From an uncultured Murdochiella sp. (lineage in GTDB: Bacteria > Bacillota > Clostridia > Tissierellales > Peptoniphilaceae), in the NCBI RefSeq assembly GCF_902488755.1, contig NZ_CABTXF010000028.1:1-17212 (forward strand): a stretch of DNA of 17,212 nucleotides. The letters are read 5' to 3'. Made by a program: the position numbers and the translations under genes. The notes beneath the pieces were generated by a model. The model was not told the origin of the DNA and did no database searches. It saw nothing but the letters and a program-made list of their open reading frames with translations. Positions 6,843-14,057 of this stretch are shown here, one piece after another (positions within the stretch are counted from its first letter, which is position 1; each line of letters starts with the position of its first letter).

Positions 6843-7544
6843 ATGTATAACGATATCTACGGGTCCTTTGGACCATACAGTCCGACGGACGAAGTATTTA
6901 ACGCAACTTCCGAGTACATTACGGGGTTTCTTGCTTTCCTCGGTGCGTTTTATTTCCTGTTAGTAATTGCTTTCTTGGTCGTAGGGATTGTCTATTTCAT
7001 TGCCCAGTGGAAGCTGTACCAGAAAGCAGGGGAAGCCGGCTGGAAATGCCTGATTCCATTTTACAATGAATGGGTACGCATACGCATCGCATTGGGCCGC
7101 ACCTCCGTCGGTTGGTTCATCCTCAGTCTCGTTCCCATTTTGAGCATCCTTGAACATTACTATATCAGTTTCTATTTTGCCAAGCGATATTCCGGAAAGG
7201 ACAGCATTGCCCTGCTTTATCTGCTGCTCCCCCTTGTAACGGCGGTGCTCATGGCGTATAGCAACCGCTATCAGTATATTGCCAACCGTGATCGCGTCGA
7301 TAGCGGTCGTGGTGGTATTGACGGCGACTGGCCGCTTTGGGCGAACGAAGAAAGCTCTTATCGGGCGGATGATTTCTTCTATCGTCCGTTCGGACAAGAA
7401 ACAACGAATGAAGAACACGTGCGCTACGATTCACGTCATGACAAACATGGTGAACAAGTGCGCAAACCCTACTTTTCTCCGGAAAGCGCGTCGAATGAGA
7501 CGAACCGTCCCGATTCTCCACAACAGGAAACCGTTGAAGAATAA
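6843..7544 (+). CDS. DUF5684-like small multi-pass membrane protein
   Basis: The function is unknown. The 233-residue protein has a hydrophobic segment at about 28-54, the stretch KAGEAGWKCLIPFYN (61-75), and further hydrophobic segments at about 90-110 and 121-138. The pattern of Trp-Lys followed by KAGxxGWxxxIPxYN is what I know from DUF5684 membrane proteins. The last 90 residues form a polar, acidic, Asp/Glu/Arg-rich tail that is probably disordered and cytoplasmic. The ATG at 6843 was chosen because AGGAG lies five bases before it; the frame opens earlier, but no good start exists there. It is the only gene on its strand here, divergent from copA and convergent with the ClC gene, so it is probably transcribed alone. 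There is no evidence of a copper role beyond position. Confidence 0.75.
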   Translation: MYNDIYGSFGPYSPTDEVFNATSEYITGFLAFLGAFYFLLVIAFLVVGIVYFIAQWKLYQKAGEAGWKCLIPFYNEWVRIRIALGRTSVGWFILSLVPILSILEHYYISFYFAKRYSGKDSIALLYLLLPLVTAVLMAYSNRYQYIANRDRVDSGRGGIDGDWPLWANEESSYRADDFFYRPFGQETTNEEHVRYDSRHDKHGEQVRKPYFSPESASNETNRPDSPQQETVEE

Positions 7545-7548
7545 AAAG

Positions 7549-7572
7549 GACTTTCCCCGAATGGGGCTAAAT
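7549..7572. terminator. Imperfect hairpin after the DUF5684-like gene
   Basis: A CCCC/GGGG core stem with loop GAAT is extended by imperfect pairing of GACTTT with AAATC. It starts a few bases after the stop codon at 7544. The T-run is poor on the plus strand. It may end the plus-strand transcript or act as a second stop for the ClC operon coming from the other side. Confidence 0.27.
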
Positions 7573-7580
7573 CACGTTGT

Positions 7581-7602
7581 GAATAAAAGCTCGCAAACGA
7601 GC
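7581..7602 (-). terminator. Intrinsic terminator of the yhaO-yhaN-clc operon
   Basis: On the minus strand a perfect stem GCTCG/CGAGC with loop TTTG (7589-7602) is followed at once by TTTTATTC. It begins 24 bases past the ClC stop codon. The stem is short (5 bp), so efficiency may be moderate. Confidence 0.5.
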
Positions 7603-7625
7603 GCATTATGTTTCTGACACCTGGA

Positions 7626-9161
7626 CTAAACGCCCGTCGTCAACAACTCGTGTACGGTCTCCAAATCCTCCTCCGGACAAAGCACCAAAATTTCATCTCC
7701 ACCTTTTAAGGTAGTTTTCCCGTTGGGCGTAAACGTCTTCCCCTCACGCGAAATAGATGCGATGAGCATGGATGGCGGAAGCGCCCAATCGGAAAGCGTG
7801 CGCCCGATGTAGGGTGCTTCGTTAGGAATCAGATAATACTGCATAGTCATGTTTTCTTTCTCTCGATCGCTTTTTGCCGTTGAAGAATCAAAGTTCATCG
7901 AAAATAAAGACTCATATACCGGATCGGTGCGGCAAACTTTTGCTACCAAAAAGGCGACAATGGCGCACGTTGTCATGGGCAGCATAATCGTAATCGAGCC
8001 GCTCATCTCCATAACAAGCATAATGGACATTAACGGCGCCTGTACAACTGCCGTCAGCACGCCAACCATACCGAGATAGAGGAAATTGGTGTAATACGCC
8101 GGAGGAAGAATCCCTGAAAACACAGTGAAAAACAAAGCACCGAGGAGAGCGCCAACCGCCAAAACGGGAAGGAAAATCCCCCCTTGCGCTCCGCTGCCGT
8201 AACTGACCCAGACAAAGAAGAGACGAATGCCGAAAAAGACAATCAGGGGAAGCACGTCCATAGCCTGTTGCGAAAGTTGTTCAATCAAAGCATGACCGCC
8301 ACCCAACAGCAGCGGTTCCACGCGTCCGACTATAAGAAGCATTGCCATTATCGCAAAAATAACGATGTAGCGCGGAATAGAAACCTTTTTCATGGTCTTA
8401 CAGGCATAGAGCAGACCTCGGTTGAAAACGACGCCGACAAGACCGGCAAAAACTCCGATGAGCAACACAAAAAGCAATGCCGTTACCGGAAGCGCTTCTT
8501 GAATCTTAAACGCAAACGCCGTTTCCAGCCCCAACACGGAAAAGCTGAAATAATTAGCTACTAAACAGGCAGCAAGACACGGCAGCAAAAACAGATGGGA
8601 CAAGCTTTTGTGTATCTCTTCCATGGCAAAGAGCGCTCCCGAAAGCGGTGCATTAAATGCCGCAGCAAGCCCGGCAGCAGCACCTGCGGTGATGAGATAG
8701 CGCTCCTCCATTTCGGTAACATGGAAGGTCTTGGCAATCTGTTTCGCCCACATCCCTCCAAGCTGAATGGACGGCCCCTCACGACCAAGGGTCAGTCCTC
8801 CAGCATTGCCTAAAATGCCTCCGATAAACTTGGAAGTAACCGTCGGGATAACATCCATATCTATTTTGCCTAATAGTTCCGCTCGAATTTGCGGAATGCC
8901 GCTTCCACCGCTATAGGGTGCCCAAAGCAGCAGGCGGTGCATAAGATACGCAAAGAGCAAGAAAAGTCCGAAGAAGAGCACAATACGGGAAAAATCTGCT
9001 CCGGCAATCCAAGCCGTACGAAGATGATCCACTTGGGTAAGCAGAACGCGATAACATACCGCAACAAAACCGGAAACCAGACCCACTAACAGGCTAAATA
9101 CCGTCAAGCGCCAGACCAGGCGCTTTTTTTCGTATGCTTTTTTGTTATGAATTTCGGTCAT
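7626..9161 (-). CDS. ClC-family H+/Cl- antiporter with C-terminal TrkA-C (RCK-C) domain
   Basis: The 511-residue membrane protein exchanges chloride for protons. The three anion-path motifs are present: GSGIP (86-90), GREGP (126-130) with the external gating glutamate E128, and GGIFLP further on. The pair EE at 181-182 corresponds to the internal proton glutamate, which favours an antiporter over a passive channel. GSGIP and GREGPSIQ argue against the fluoride-exporting ClC-F type. Residues about 442-511 form a TrkA-C-like domain (GRTLSDWALPPSMLIASI through GGDEILVLCPEED), a possible ligand-sensing regulator. The start is the ATG at 9161, which overlaps the yhaN stop as ATGA with GGAAGGA upstream; 31 further codons are open upstream but code for the end of YhaN in another frame. 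Confidence 0.92.
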   Translation of the reverse strand: MTEIHNKKAYEKKRLVWRLTVFSLLVGLVSGFVAVCYRVLLTQVDHLRTAWIAGADFSRIVLFFGLFLLFAYLMHRLLLWAPYSGGSGIPQIRAELLGKIDMDVIPTVTSKFIGGILGNAGGLTLGREGPSIQLGGMWAKQIAKTFHVTEMEERYLITAGAAAGLAAAFNAPLSGALFAMEEIHKSLSHLFLLPCLAACLVANYFSFSVLGLETAFAFKIQEALPVTALLFVLLIGVFAGLVGVVFNRGLLYACKTMKKVSIPRYIVIFAIMAMLLIVGRVEPLLLGGGHALIEQLSQQAMDVLPLIVFFGIRLFFVWVSYGSGAQGGIFLPVLAVGALLGALFFTVFSGILPPAYYTNFLYLGMVGVLTAVVQAPLMSIMLVMEMSGSITIMLPMTTCAIVAFLVAKVCRTDPVYESLFSMNFDSSTAKSDREKENMTMQYYLIPNEAPYIGRTLSDWALPPSMLIASISREGKTFTPNGKTTLKGGDEILVLCPEEDLETVHELLTTGV

Positions 9162-11389
9162 AACGACTCTTCCTTCCGTTCCTGTACCTGCTCGACATTC
9201 TCCACGTCCCTCTCGCGCAAAAGCAGATAGGAAATGCCTTTTTTCTTCGCCCATTCCACAAAACGCTGATGGGCGGTAAATAACAACACCTGTTTGTGCT
9301 TCTCCTGCGCATAATGGAAAAGAAAGTCCATTGCCTGTTTGGCACGCCGATCATCATAATAAGCAAACGCATCGTCAAAGAACAAAGGAAGATCCTGTTT
9401 TTCCGACGCTATCTCGGCAAGCGCAATACGCAGCGAAAAGTAAACCTGATCGATGGTTCCGGTAGACAGCATACGCCAGTCTAAAAAGCCGGAAAAATCC
9501 GCCTCTTCTATATGCACGTCCAAATCGGTGTCCATACGAAGTGTTCCTTCTCTTCCACTTACTTCCTGAAAAATTTCCGATGCCCGCTTATTAAGCAAGG
9601 GGCTAAATTGATGACGTGCTTTCTCGGTAGCATTCTGCAACGCCTGTTGTGCCAACAACACGGCCTGATATTCTTCTTTCATTTGCTTTTCTTTTTCTTC
9701 TTCTTGATGCAGTGTCTGAAGAATACTGTCTGCCAAAGGGGCAGATTTATACTTTTCCTTCGCTTGCGCTTGCTTTGCCGCTAAAGCGACGGCGAGTGTT
9801 TCACGTTTTTTTTGTTGGGCAATATACGACTGCTGTGCTTCCTTTACTCGCTCTGCCAGACGAGGATCTCCTTCCGAAGAAAAACCTTTTTGGACAAGTT
9901 CGGACGATAAATCGGAAACAGTCCAGTCCGCCCATTGTGGATAGTTTTGCGCAAACTGCTGTTCTTCATGGGCAAGCGCCCATGCCAGCTTATCCCGATT
10001 TGCTAAACCATCCTTCCAAAAGGAAAGCGCCTTTTCAGCAGAACAATAATCCTCCACCGATGTTTCCAATAGTGCGGATACTTTTTGTTGTTCTCGCAAA
10101 CAACTACTATGCCATTCTGCACGTTGTCTTTCGTGTTCTTCCCGTTTCATCGCAAGAATGACTTCCTGCTGACGCTGTTGTCGGCGTATTTGAAGTCTCC
10201 GATAAAAAAGACCCCAGATACCAAAAGCACCGGCAAGCCCTGCTGCACCGTAGAAAAACGAAGAAATCGTGTAACCGAGTACAAGAAAGAGCAACGCGAA
10301 AAGAAACGGCAACGTTCTTAACGCCACATCCACTATCTTTGTACCGGAAGATTTCTGTTTCCTATCCTGCGAAATGAACGATTCCTGTTGAGAAGGCAGG
10401 TTCCCCTCCTCTCCAAGCGCCGTCGCTGATTCTTTTTCCCTCTTTTTTAGCAGCGACTCAGCTGCCTGCCAAGCGGAAAACGCCGCTTCGGCTTCTTTTA
10501 ACCGCTCATTCGTCATTTTCCCTTCACGCATTTGCAGCCTTTTTTCTGCATGAACAAGCTCCTCGCGTATCGTTTCCTGCTTTTCTCGTTCTTTCAACGC
10601 GCGACGCAGATCGCCTGCTTCCCATTCCGCCTGCAAACGAATAAACGTTTCCCTCTTTTCCTGGAGAAGGCGATCACATTCGTCAAGATTTTGCTTTTCC
10701 CCCTCAAGGAAATGGCGTTCCTGATGCATTTCTTCTTCCTGAGAAAGGGCATTGCTTCGTTGGTTCTGTAAATTGCGGATGCGCTCCTGCTGTGCGATAA
10801 GAAGCCCTCCCTTTCCCCGACTTTTGACAAAAAGATGCTCCGCATCCTGCAATGTTTTGGCAACCGCCGTGGCGGAGATTGTCTCTTCCCCACTTGTCTG
10901 AAGATTTAGTAGCCGACTCATCAATTGATCTCCGTTCTTCCCGGTAACAGGCGGTAAAATGCTGCCGGATGATCCGATGTATACACTACGCTTAAAGGCG
11001 TCCGCGTCCAAGCCGAAAAGAACCTCGCCAAGGGTCTGTTTTCTTGGCAGTATGATGCTTTTTCCGCTATCCTCCTCCGCCAACTGAACATCGTCTTTTC
11101 CATTGGAAGAGCCGAAACGTCTTGTCAGACGATAGCATTTACCATCTTGTTCGAAACGCAGCACGCCAACCGGACGTTCCTCATTTTCTTCGACATAGCG
11201 TTTACGTATATTCTCACGGGGATCATTTCCCTGCTTGGACGTGCCGTAAAACAATAGCTGTAAAAAATCCATGATCGTGGATTTTCCCGCTTCATTTTCG
11301 CCGTATAGTATCGTTAAGCCGTCCGGCAACGCAGCAGTAAACGTATCGAAACGACCAAAGCGCATAAGATCAATCTGTAAAATGCGCAA
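9158..11389 (-). CDS. yhaN: YhaN-like Rad50/SMC-type ATPase with central membrane hairpin
   Basis: This is the ATPase partner of the Mre11-like nuclease encoded just upstream. The 743-residue protein has Walker A GENEAGKS (30-37), long Glu/Gln/Lys-rich coiled coils on both sides of a hydrophobic stretch (about 359-396), the ABC-type signature LSTGTIDQVYFSLRIALAE (641-659), Walker B LPLFFDDAF (667-675), and TAHQR near 705-709. The central hydrophobic segment, in place of a zinc hook, is typical of YhaN and suggests membrane attachment. It is shorter than the roughly 960-residue Bacillus subtilis YhaN, mostly in the coils. The start is probably the TTG at 11389: AAAGGAG sits seven bases before it, and it gives the family-like N-terminus MRILQIDLMRFGRF. 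It overlaps yhaO by 20 bases and the ClC gene by four. Confidence 0.88.
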   Translation of the reverse strand: MRILQIDLMRFGRFDTFTAALPDGLTILYGENEAGKSTIMDFLQLLFYGTSKQGNDPRENIRKRYVEENEERPVGVLRFEQDGKCYRLTRRFGSSNGKDDVQLAEEDSGKSIILPRKQTLGEVLFGLDADAFKRSVYIGSSGSILPPVTGKNGDQLMSRLLNLQTSGEETISATAVAKTLQDAEHLFVKSRGKGGLLIAQQERIRNLQNQRSNALSQEEEMHQERHFLEGEKQNLDECDRLLQEKRETFIRLQAEWEAGDLRRALKEREKQETIREELVHAEKRLQMREGKMTNERLKEAEAAFSAWQAAESLLKKREKESATALGEEGNLPSQQESFISQDRKQKSSGTKIVDVALRTLPFLFALLFLVLGYTISSFFYGAAGLAGAFGIWGLFYRRLQIRRQQRQQEVILAMKREEHERQRAEWHSSCLREQQKVSALLETSVEDYCSAEKALSFWKDGLANRDKLAWALAHEEQQFAQNYPQWADWTVSDLSSELVQKGFSSEGDPRLAERVKEAQQSYIAQQKKRETLAVALAAKQAQAKEKYKSAPLADSILQTLHQEEEKEKQMKEEYQAVLLAQQALQNATEKARHQFSPLLNKRASEIFQEVSGREGTLRMDTDLDVHIEEADFSGFLDWRMLSTGTIDQVYFSLRIALAEIASEKQDLPLFFDDAFAYYDDRRAKQAMDFLFHYAQEKHKQVLLFTAHQRFVEWAKKKGISYLLLRERDVENVEQVQERKEESL

Positions 11390-12521
11390 GCTGCAGCTCC
11401 TTTCCGTCAAAAGCGTCCAATCCCAAGCGCATCGCTCGATCGATTACGCGCTTTTCCTCTTCTGAGGCATTCCGCCGTCGTGCATAGAGCTCTTGCACAA
11501 AATATCCTTTGAGACTTTCTTGGTTTTTCAAAATGTCAAGATTCACTTCCGGGCTTCGGGCATCCCGCAGAGAAAGAAAATACAATTTTTCACGCAACGA
11601 TTCTTCGAGAAGCGCAAGGTCTATCGCATCCTGTTCTGTCAGCGAGCCGGTCAGGTTCAAGCGCAGAGCGATATTCGTAAGAGAAAAACCCTCTGCTTTT
11701 TCTTCTATTCGCGCCAAGATGCGTTTCTCCGCTTCCGCATTCGTCATGACACCGGTGCAGTCCACTTCCATGTGCTGAAAGAGCCGTGAAGAAAGCGGAT
11801 GAAACGATACGGAACAAGAAAAAGGAGACACTTCTCCGGCATAGACCCCTTTGAGACCGGTCTCGTCGAATCCGGAGGCATCCGGACAGCCACTATACGC
11901 CAGCGTGGTTTTCCCTATCGTATATAAAGGCGTTCTTTTGTGAACGTGTCCCATCGCTACATAGGTGAAAAAGTCAGAAGGTATATCCGCAGCAAGCAAC
12001 GGATGATAAGAGCTCTTCGGCGCATTCCAATCGCCGTGAATAACCAGCAGACGTAGGGCATTTTCCGTTTCTCGGCGTTCTTTTTCCCAATCGGCGCAAA
12101 GCAGTGATGCCGGCTGATAGGTCCCGGTAAATGCTGCACCATAAACAACGGTATTCCATTGGGGAAAATGTAAACGCTGCATCTCTCCCGAAAAAATATG
12201 CATATTAGAAGGCCAAGAAAGCGCATAGGGACTGTCGGGCGAAAAATAATCGTGATTACCCGGCGCAAGTACGACTTCTACTTCATGCAAAGAGGCGATA
12301 CCGTCCATCACCGCCTGCACCTGTCGGAACGTGATAGAAGAAAGTTCCAAAAAATCCCCGGCAAGCAAAAGCAATTGCGTTTTTTCTTTCGCACAAAGTT
12401 CTAACAGACGAAAAAAAGTATGCATAATTTCTGCACTGCGCGCGTTACTTTGCGCACCGAGACCGGTTATTTTTGCTCCGAGATGCAAATCGGCAGCGTG
12501 CATAATACGTATTGTAGACAT
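11370..12521 (-). CDS. yhaO: YhaO-like Mre11/SbcD-family DNA exonuclease
   Basis: This is a two-metal nuclease thought to act with YhaN on DNA ends. The 383-residue protein carries all five phosphoesterase motifs: DLH (11-13), GD (55-56), GNHD (88-91), H162 in VIHGDW, and GHVH (191-194), followed by GKTTLAYSGCPDASGFDETG, which is usual for YhaO. The C-terminal 150 residues are a smaller capping and ATPase-contacting part. The frame stays open for another 561 bases upstream, but that stretch is antisense to trmL. The ATG at 12521 has GAGGAG upstream and gives the standard start MSTIRIMHAADLHLG. It heads a three-gene operon from the promoter at 12538-12567. Confidence 0.93.
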   Translation of the reverse strand: MSTIRIMHAADLHLGAKITGLGAQSNARSAEIMHTFFRLLELCAKEKTQLLLLAGDFLELSSITFRQVQAVMDGIASLHEVEVVLAPGNHDYFSPDSPYALSWPSNMHIFSGEMQRLHFPQWNTVVYGAAFTGTYQPASLLCADWEKERRETENALRLLVIHGDWNAPKSSYHPLLAADIPSDFFTYVAMGHVHKRTPLYTIGKTTLAYSGCPDASGFDETGLKGVYAGEVSPFSCSVSFHPLSSRLFQHMEVDCTGVMTNAEAEKRILARIEEKAEGFSLTNIALRLNLTGSLTEQDAIDLALLEESLREKLYFLSLRDARSPEVNLDILKNQESLKGYFVQELYARRRNASEEEKRVIDRAMRLGLDAFDGKELQLAHFTD

Positions 12522-12537
12522 GTTCTCTCCTCTATCT

Positions 12538-12567
12538 TTTATATTCGGCTCTGGATAGCCGGAACAA
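12538..12567 (-). promoter_or_regulatory. Predicted sigma-A-type promoter of yhaO-yhaN-clc
   Basis: On the minus strand TTGTTC (12562-12567) is followed after 18 bases by TATAAA (12538-12543), 16 bases before the yhaO start codon. The -10 box matches TATAAT at five of six positions; the -35 box is weaker. The short leader leaves room only for the Shine-Dalgarno sequence. Confidence 0.45.
12546..12561. promoter_or_regulatory. Perfect dyad in the yhaO promoter spacer (possible operator)
   Basis: CGGCT and AGCCG flank a six-base centre and lie entirely between the predicted -35 and -10 boxes. A repressor bound here would block yhaO. The same bases are also in the trmL leader if that gene is transcribed from further left, where they would form a small RNA hairpin. 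Five-base arms are short enough that chance is possible. Confidence 0.35.
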
Positions 12568-12599
12568 AATGCGTTACCATGGCGAGCAGGGAGGATGTT

Positions 12600-13085
12600 A
12601 TGGCTAAAAATCATCTTGTACTCATTGAACCGGAAATCCCTTATAATACGGGAAATATTGCACGCACCTGCGTCGTTACAGGCAGCGCACTTCACTTGGT
12701 TCGCCCCTTTGGCTTTCGCCTGACCAGTCGTCAAATCGAGCGGGCAGGTATGGACTATTGGGACAAAGTAGATGTCACCATTTGGGACAGCTGGCAGGAA
12801 TTTGCCACTTTCGCGGACGAAAAAGAGCGTACTGGCACGCAGATTCTCTATGTGGAGACGCGCACGCCGCATTCTCTCGGCGATCTTGTCGCATCGGGCG
12901 AAGTCATGATGGTCTTCGGCAGCGAATCGTCCGGTCTCCCCCAGGCAATGATGGATGCACACCCCGAACGTCTGTTGCGCATTCCCATGCTTCCCGGTCA
13001 ACGGTCGCTGAATCTTTCCAATTCTGCCGCTATTGTGCTGTATGAGGTATTGCGCCAACAAGGCTACGAAGGCTTGACACAATAG
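12600..13085 (+). CDS. trmL: tRNA (cytidine/uridine-2'-O-)-methyltransferase TrmL (SPOUT)
   Basis: The enzyme methylates the 2'-OH of the wobble base (position 34) of certain leucine tRNAs using S-adenosylmethionine. The 161-residue protein matches the usual length of about 155-160. The three SPOUT motifs are clear: N-terminal IPYNTGNIART (13-23), FGSESSGLP (106-114) and RSLNLSNSAAIVLYE (135-149), the last two forming the trefoil-knot cofactor site. The ATG at 12600 has GGGAGG five bases upstream; earlier in-frame starts (such as 12420) run into yhaO and lack such a site. It stands alone on the plus strand, divergent from yhaO and convergent with thrB. A weak promoter may be TAGACA (12515-12520) and TATATT (12540-12545), with a long 19-base spacer. 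Confidence 0.93.
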   Translation: MAKNHLVLIEPEIPYNTGNIARTCVVTGSALHLVRPFGFRLTSRQIERAGMDYWDKVDVTIWDSWQEFATFADEKERTGTQILYVETRTPHSLGDLVASGEVMMVFGSESSGLPQAMMDAHPERLLRIPMLPGQRSLNLSNSAAIVLYEVLRQQGYEGLTQ

Positions 13086-13108
13086 TCGCTTTTCTTATTG
13101 TAACGCAA

Positions 13109-13140
13109 GAGACGGGAGCATCAAAGGATGTTCCCGTCTT
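13109..13140. terminator. Bidirectional terminator hairpin between trmL and thrB
   Basis: GACGGGAGCATC (13111-13122) pairs with GATGTTCCCGTC (13127-13138) around loop AAAG, with one G-U pair, and the stem extends by one or two more pairs at the base. The T-run is weak on both sides (TCTTCG on the plus strand, TCTCTTG on the minus strand). It is the only stem between the two convergent genes. On the minus strand the left arm holds the last thrB sense codons, and the stop codon starts in the loop. Confidence 0.5.
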
Positions 13141-14056
13141 CGATAGAAGCGCCGTCTTTGTCCATATATACACGTCTTGCCTCCCAGCCCTGTGGCAGAC
13201 CTTGTGCAAAAGCGGAATCCAGGGCTTCTGTTTTTTCCGTTTCTGCAACACATAATAGCGTCGATCCCGCACCGCTGATGACCGTTCCGATGGCACCGGC
13301 TTCCCTTGCTTTTTTCTCTATTTCCAAAAAGCCTGGTATTTGTGGCCGACGATATGGTTCATGCAAGCGATCGGTAAGACCGACACGAAGCTTGTGGCGA
13401 TCCCCCGTGCGAAGCCCCGAAAGTAAAAAACCGAGCGATGCCAAATTGGCGACAGCATCCGCCCGAGGCACCTTCTCCGGCAATAGTGTACGTGCTTTTT
13501 TTGTACTGGAGGAAAAATCGGGAATGAGAACATAAAAGGCAAGACGCTCCGAAACCGGACAAGAACAAGCTCGTACAGTTCCACGTTCGGTTTTAGCTAT
13601 CTGTAGACCCCCATAAAGCGCTGGAGCAACATTATCGGGATGCCCTTCCACTTGTGTTGCCACCTGCAAAATCGAGGCATCGCTAAATCCGCCGGCTTTT
13701 GACTTGGGTGATATCGTTCGCGCCACGGCACGCGCCGCTTCCGCACCGGCGACGATACAGGCGGCCGATGAGCCTAATCCTCGCGTTGAGGGAATCGCAG
13801 AGGCAATATACACCCCTATATCGGGAAGAGCAACCTTTGTCGCCTTGCCGTATGCCCAATAGGCATCCAAAACCAAATTGCTCCCCAAAGAATAGCCCGT
13901 TTCCTCTGCGGATAGATAGCAGCGCAGAGGCTCTCCATCCGCTTTATCTCGCAAATGAAACGTGAAACGGGCATAGATATTCCAGGCAATTCCTAAACAG
14001 TCAAAGCCGGGTCCAATGTTAGCGCTCGTTGCCGGCACGCGTATAGTGAATGCCAT
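13121..14056 (-). CDS. thrB: Homoserine kinase
   Basis: The enzyme phosphorylates L-homoserine with ATP to O-phosphohomoserine, the step before threonine synthase. The 311-residue protein is a standard GHMP kinase: N-terminal VPATSANIGPGFDCLG (7-22), the phosphate loop PSTRGLGSSAA (89-99), and GHPDNVAPALYGG in the middle. The C-terminal GAGSTLLCV is the third GHMP motif. The frame is open upstream to 14098, but the ATG at 14056 has AGAGGAG six bases before it and begins exactly at the family N-terminus. Only one base separates it from the thrC stop (TGA-T-ATG), so translation is likely coupled. It is the last gene of the threonine operon, with the hairpin at 13109-13140 at its end. Confidence 0.96.
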   Translation of the reverse strand: MAFTIRVPATSANIGPGFDCLGIAWNIYARFTFHLRDKADGEPLRCYLSAEETGYSLGSNLVLDAYWAYGKATKVALPDIGVYIASAIPSTRGLGSSAACIVAGAEAARAVARTISPKSKAGGFSDASILQVATQVEGHPDNVAPALYGGLQIAKTERGTVRACSCPVSERLAFYVLIPDFSSSTKKARTLLPEKVPRADAVANLASLGFLLSGLRTGDRHKLRVGLTDRLHEPYRRPQIPGFLEIEKKAREAGAIGTVISGAGSTLLCVAETEKTEALDSAFAQGLPQGWEARRVYMDKDGASIEDGNIL

Positions 14057-14057
14057 A

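Noticed and set aside
9649..10161. A 170-codon plus-strand frame opposite yhaN
   Set aside because: It mirrors coiled-coil codons of YhaN (Leu/Phe-rich shadow) and has no start signal.
12522..13082. A 561-base N-terminal extension of YhaO on the minus strand
   Set aside because: It is fully antisense to trmL, shows no nuclease motif, and an ideal start with GAGGAG lies at 12521.
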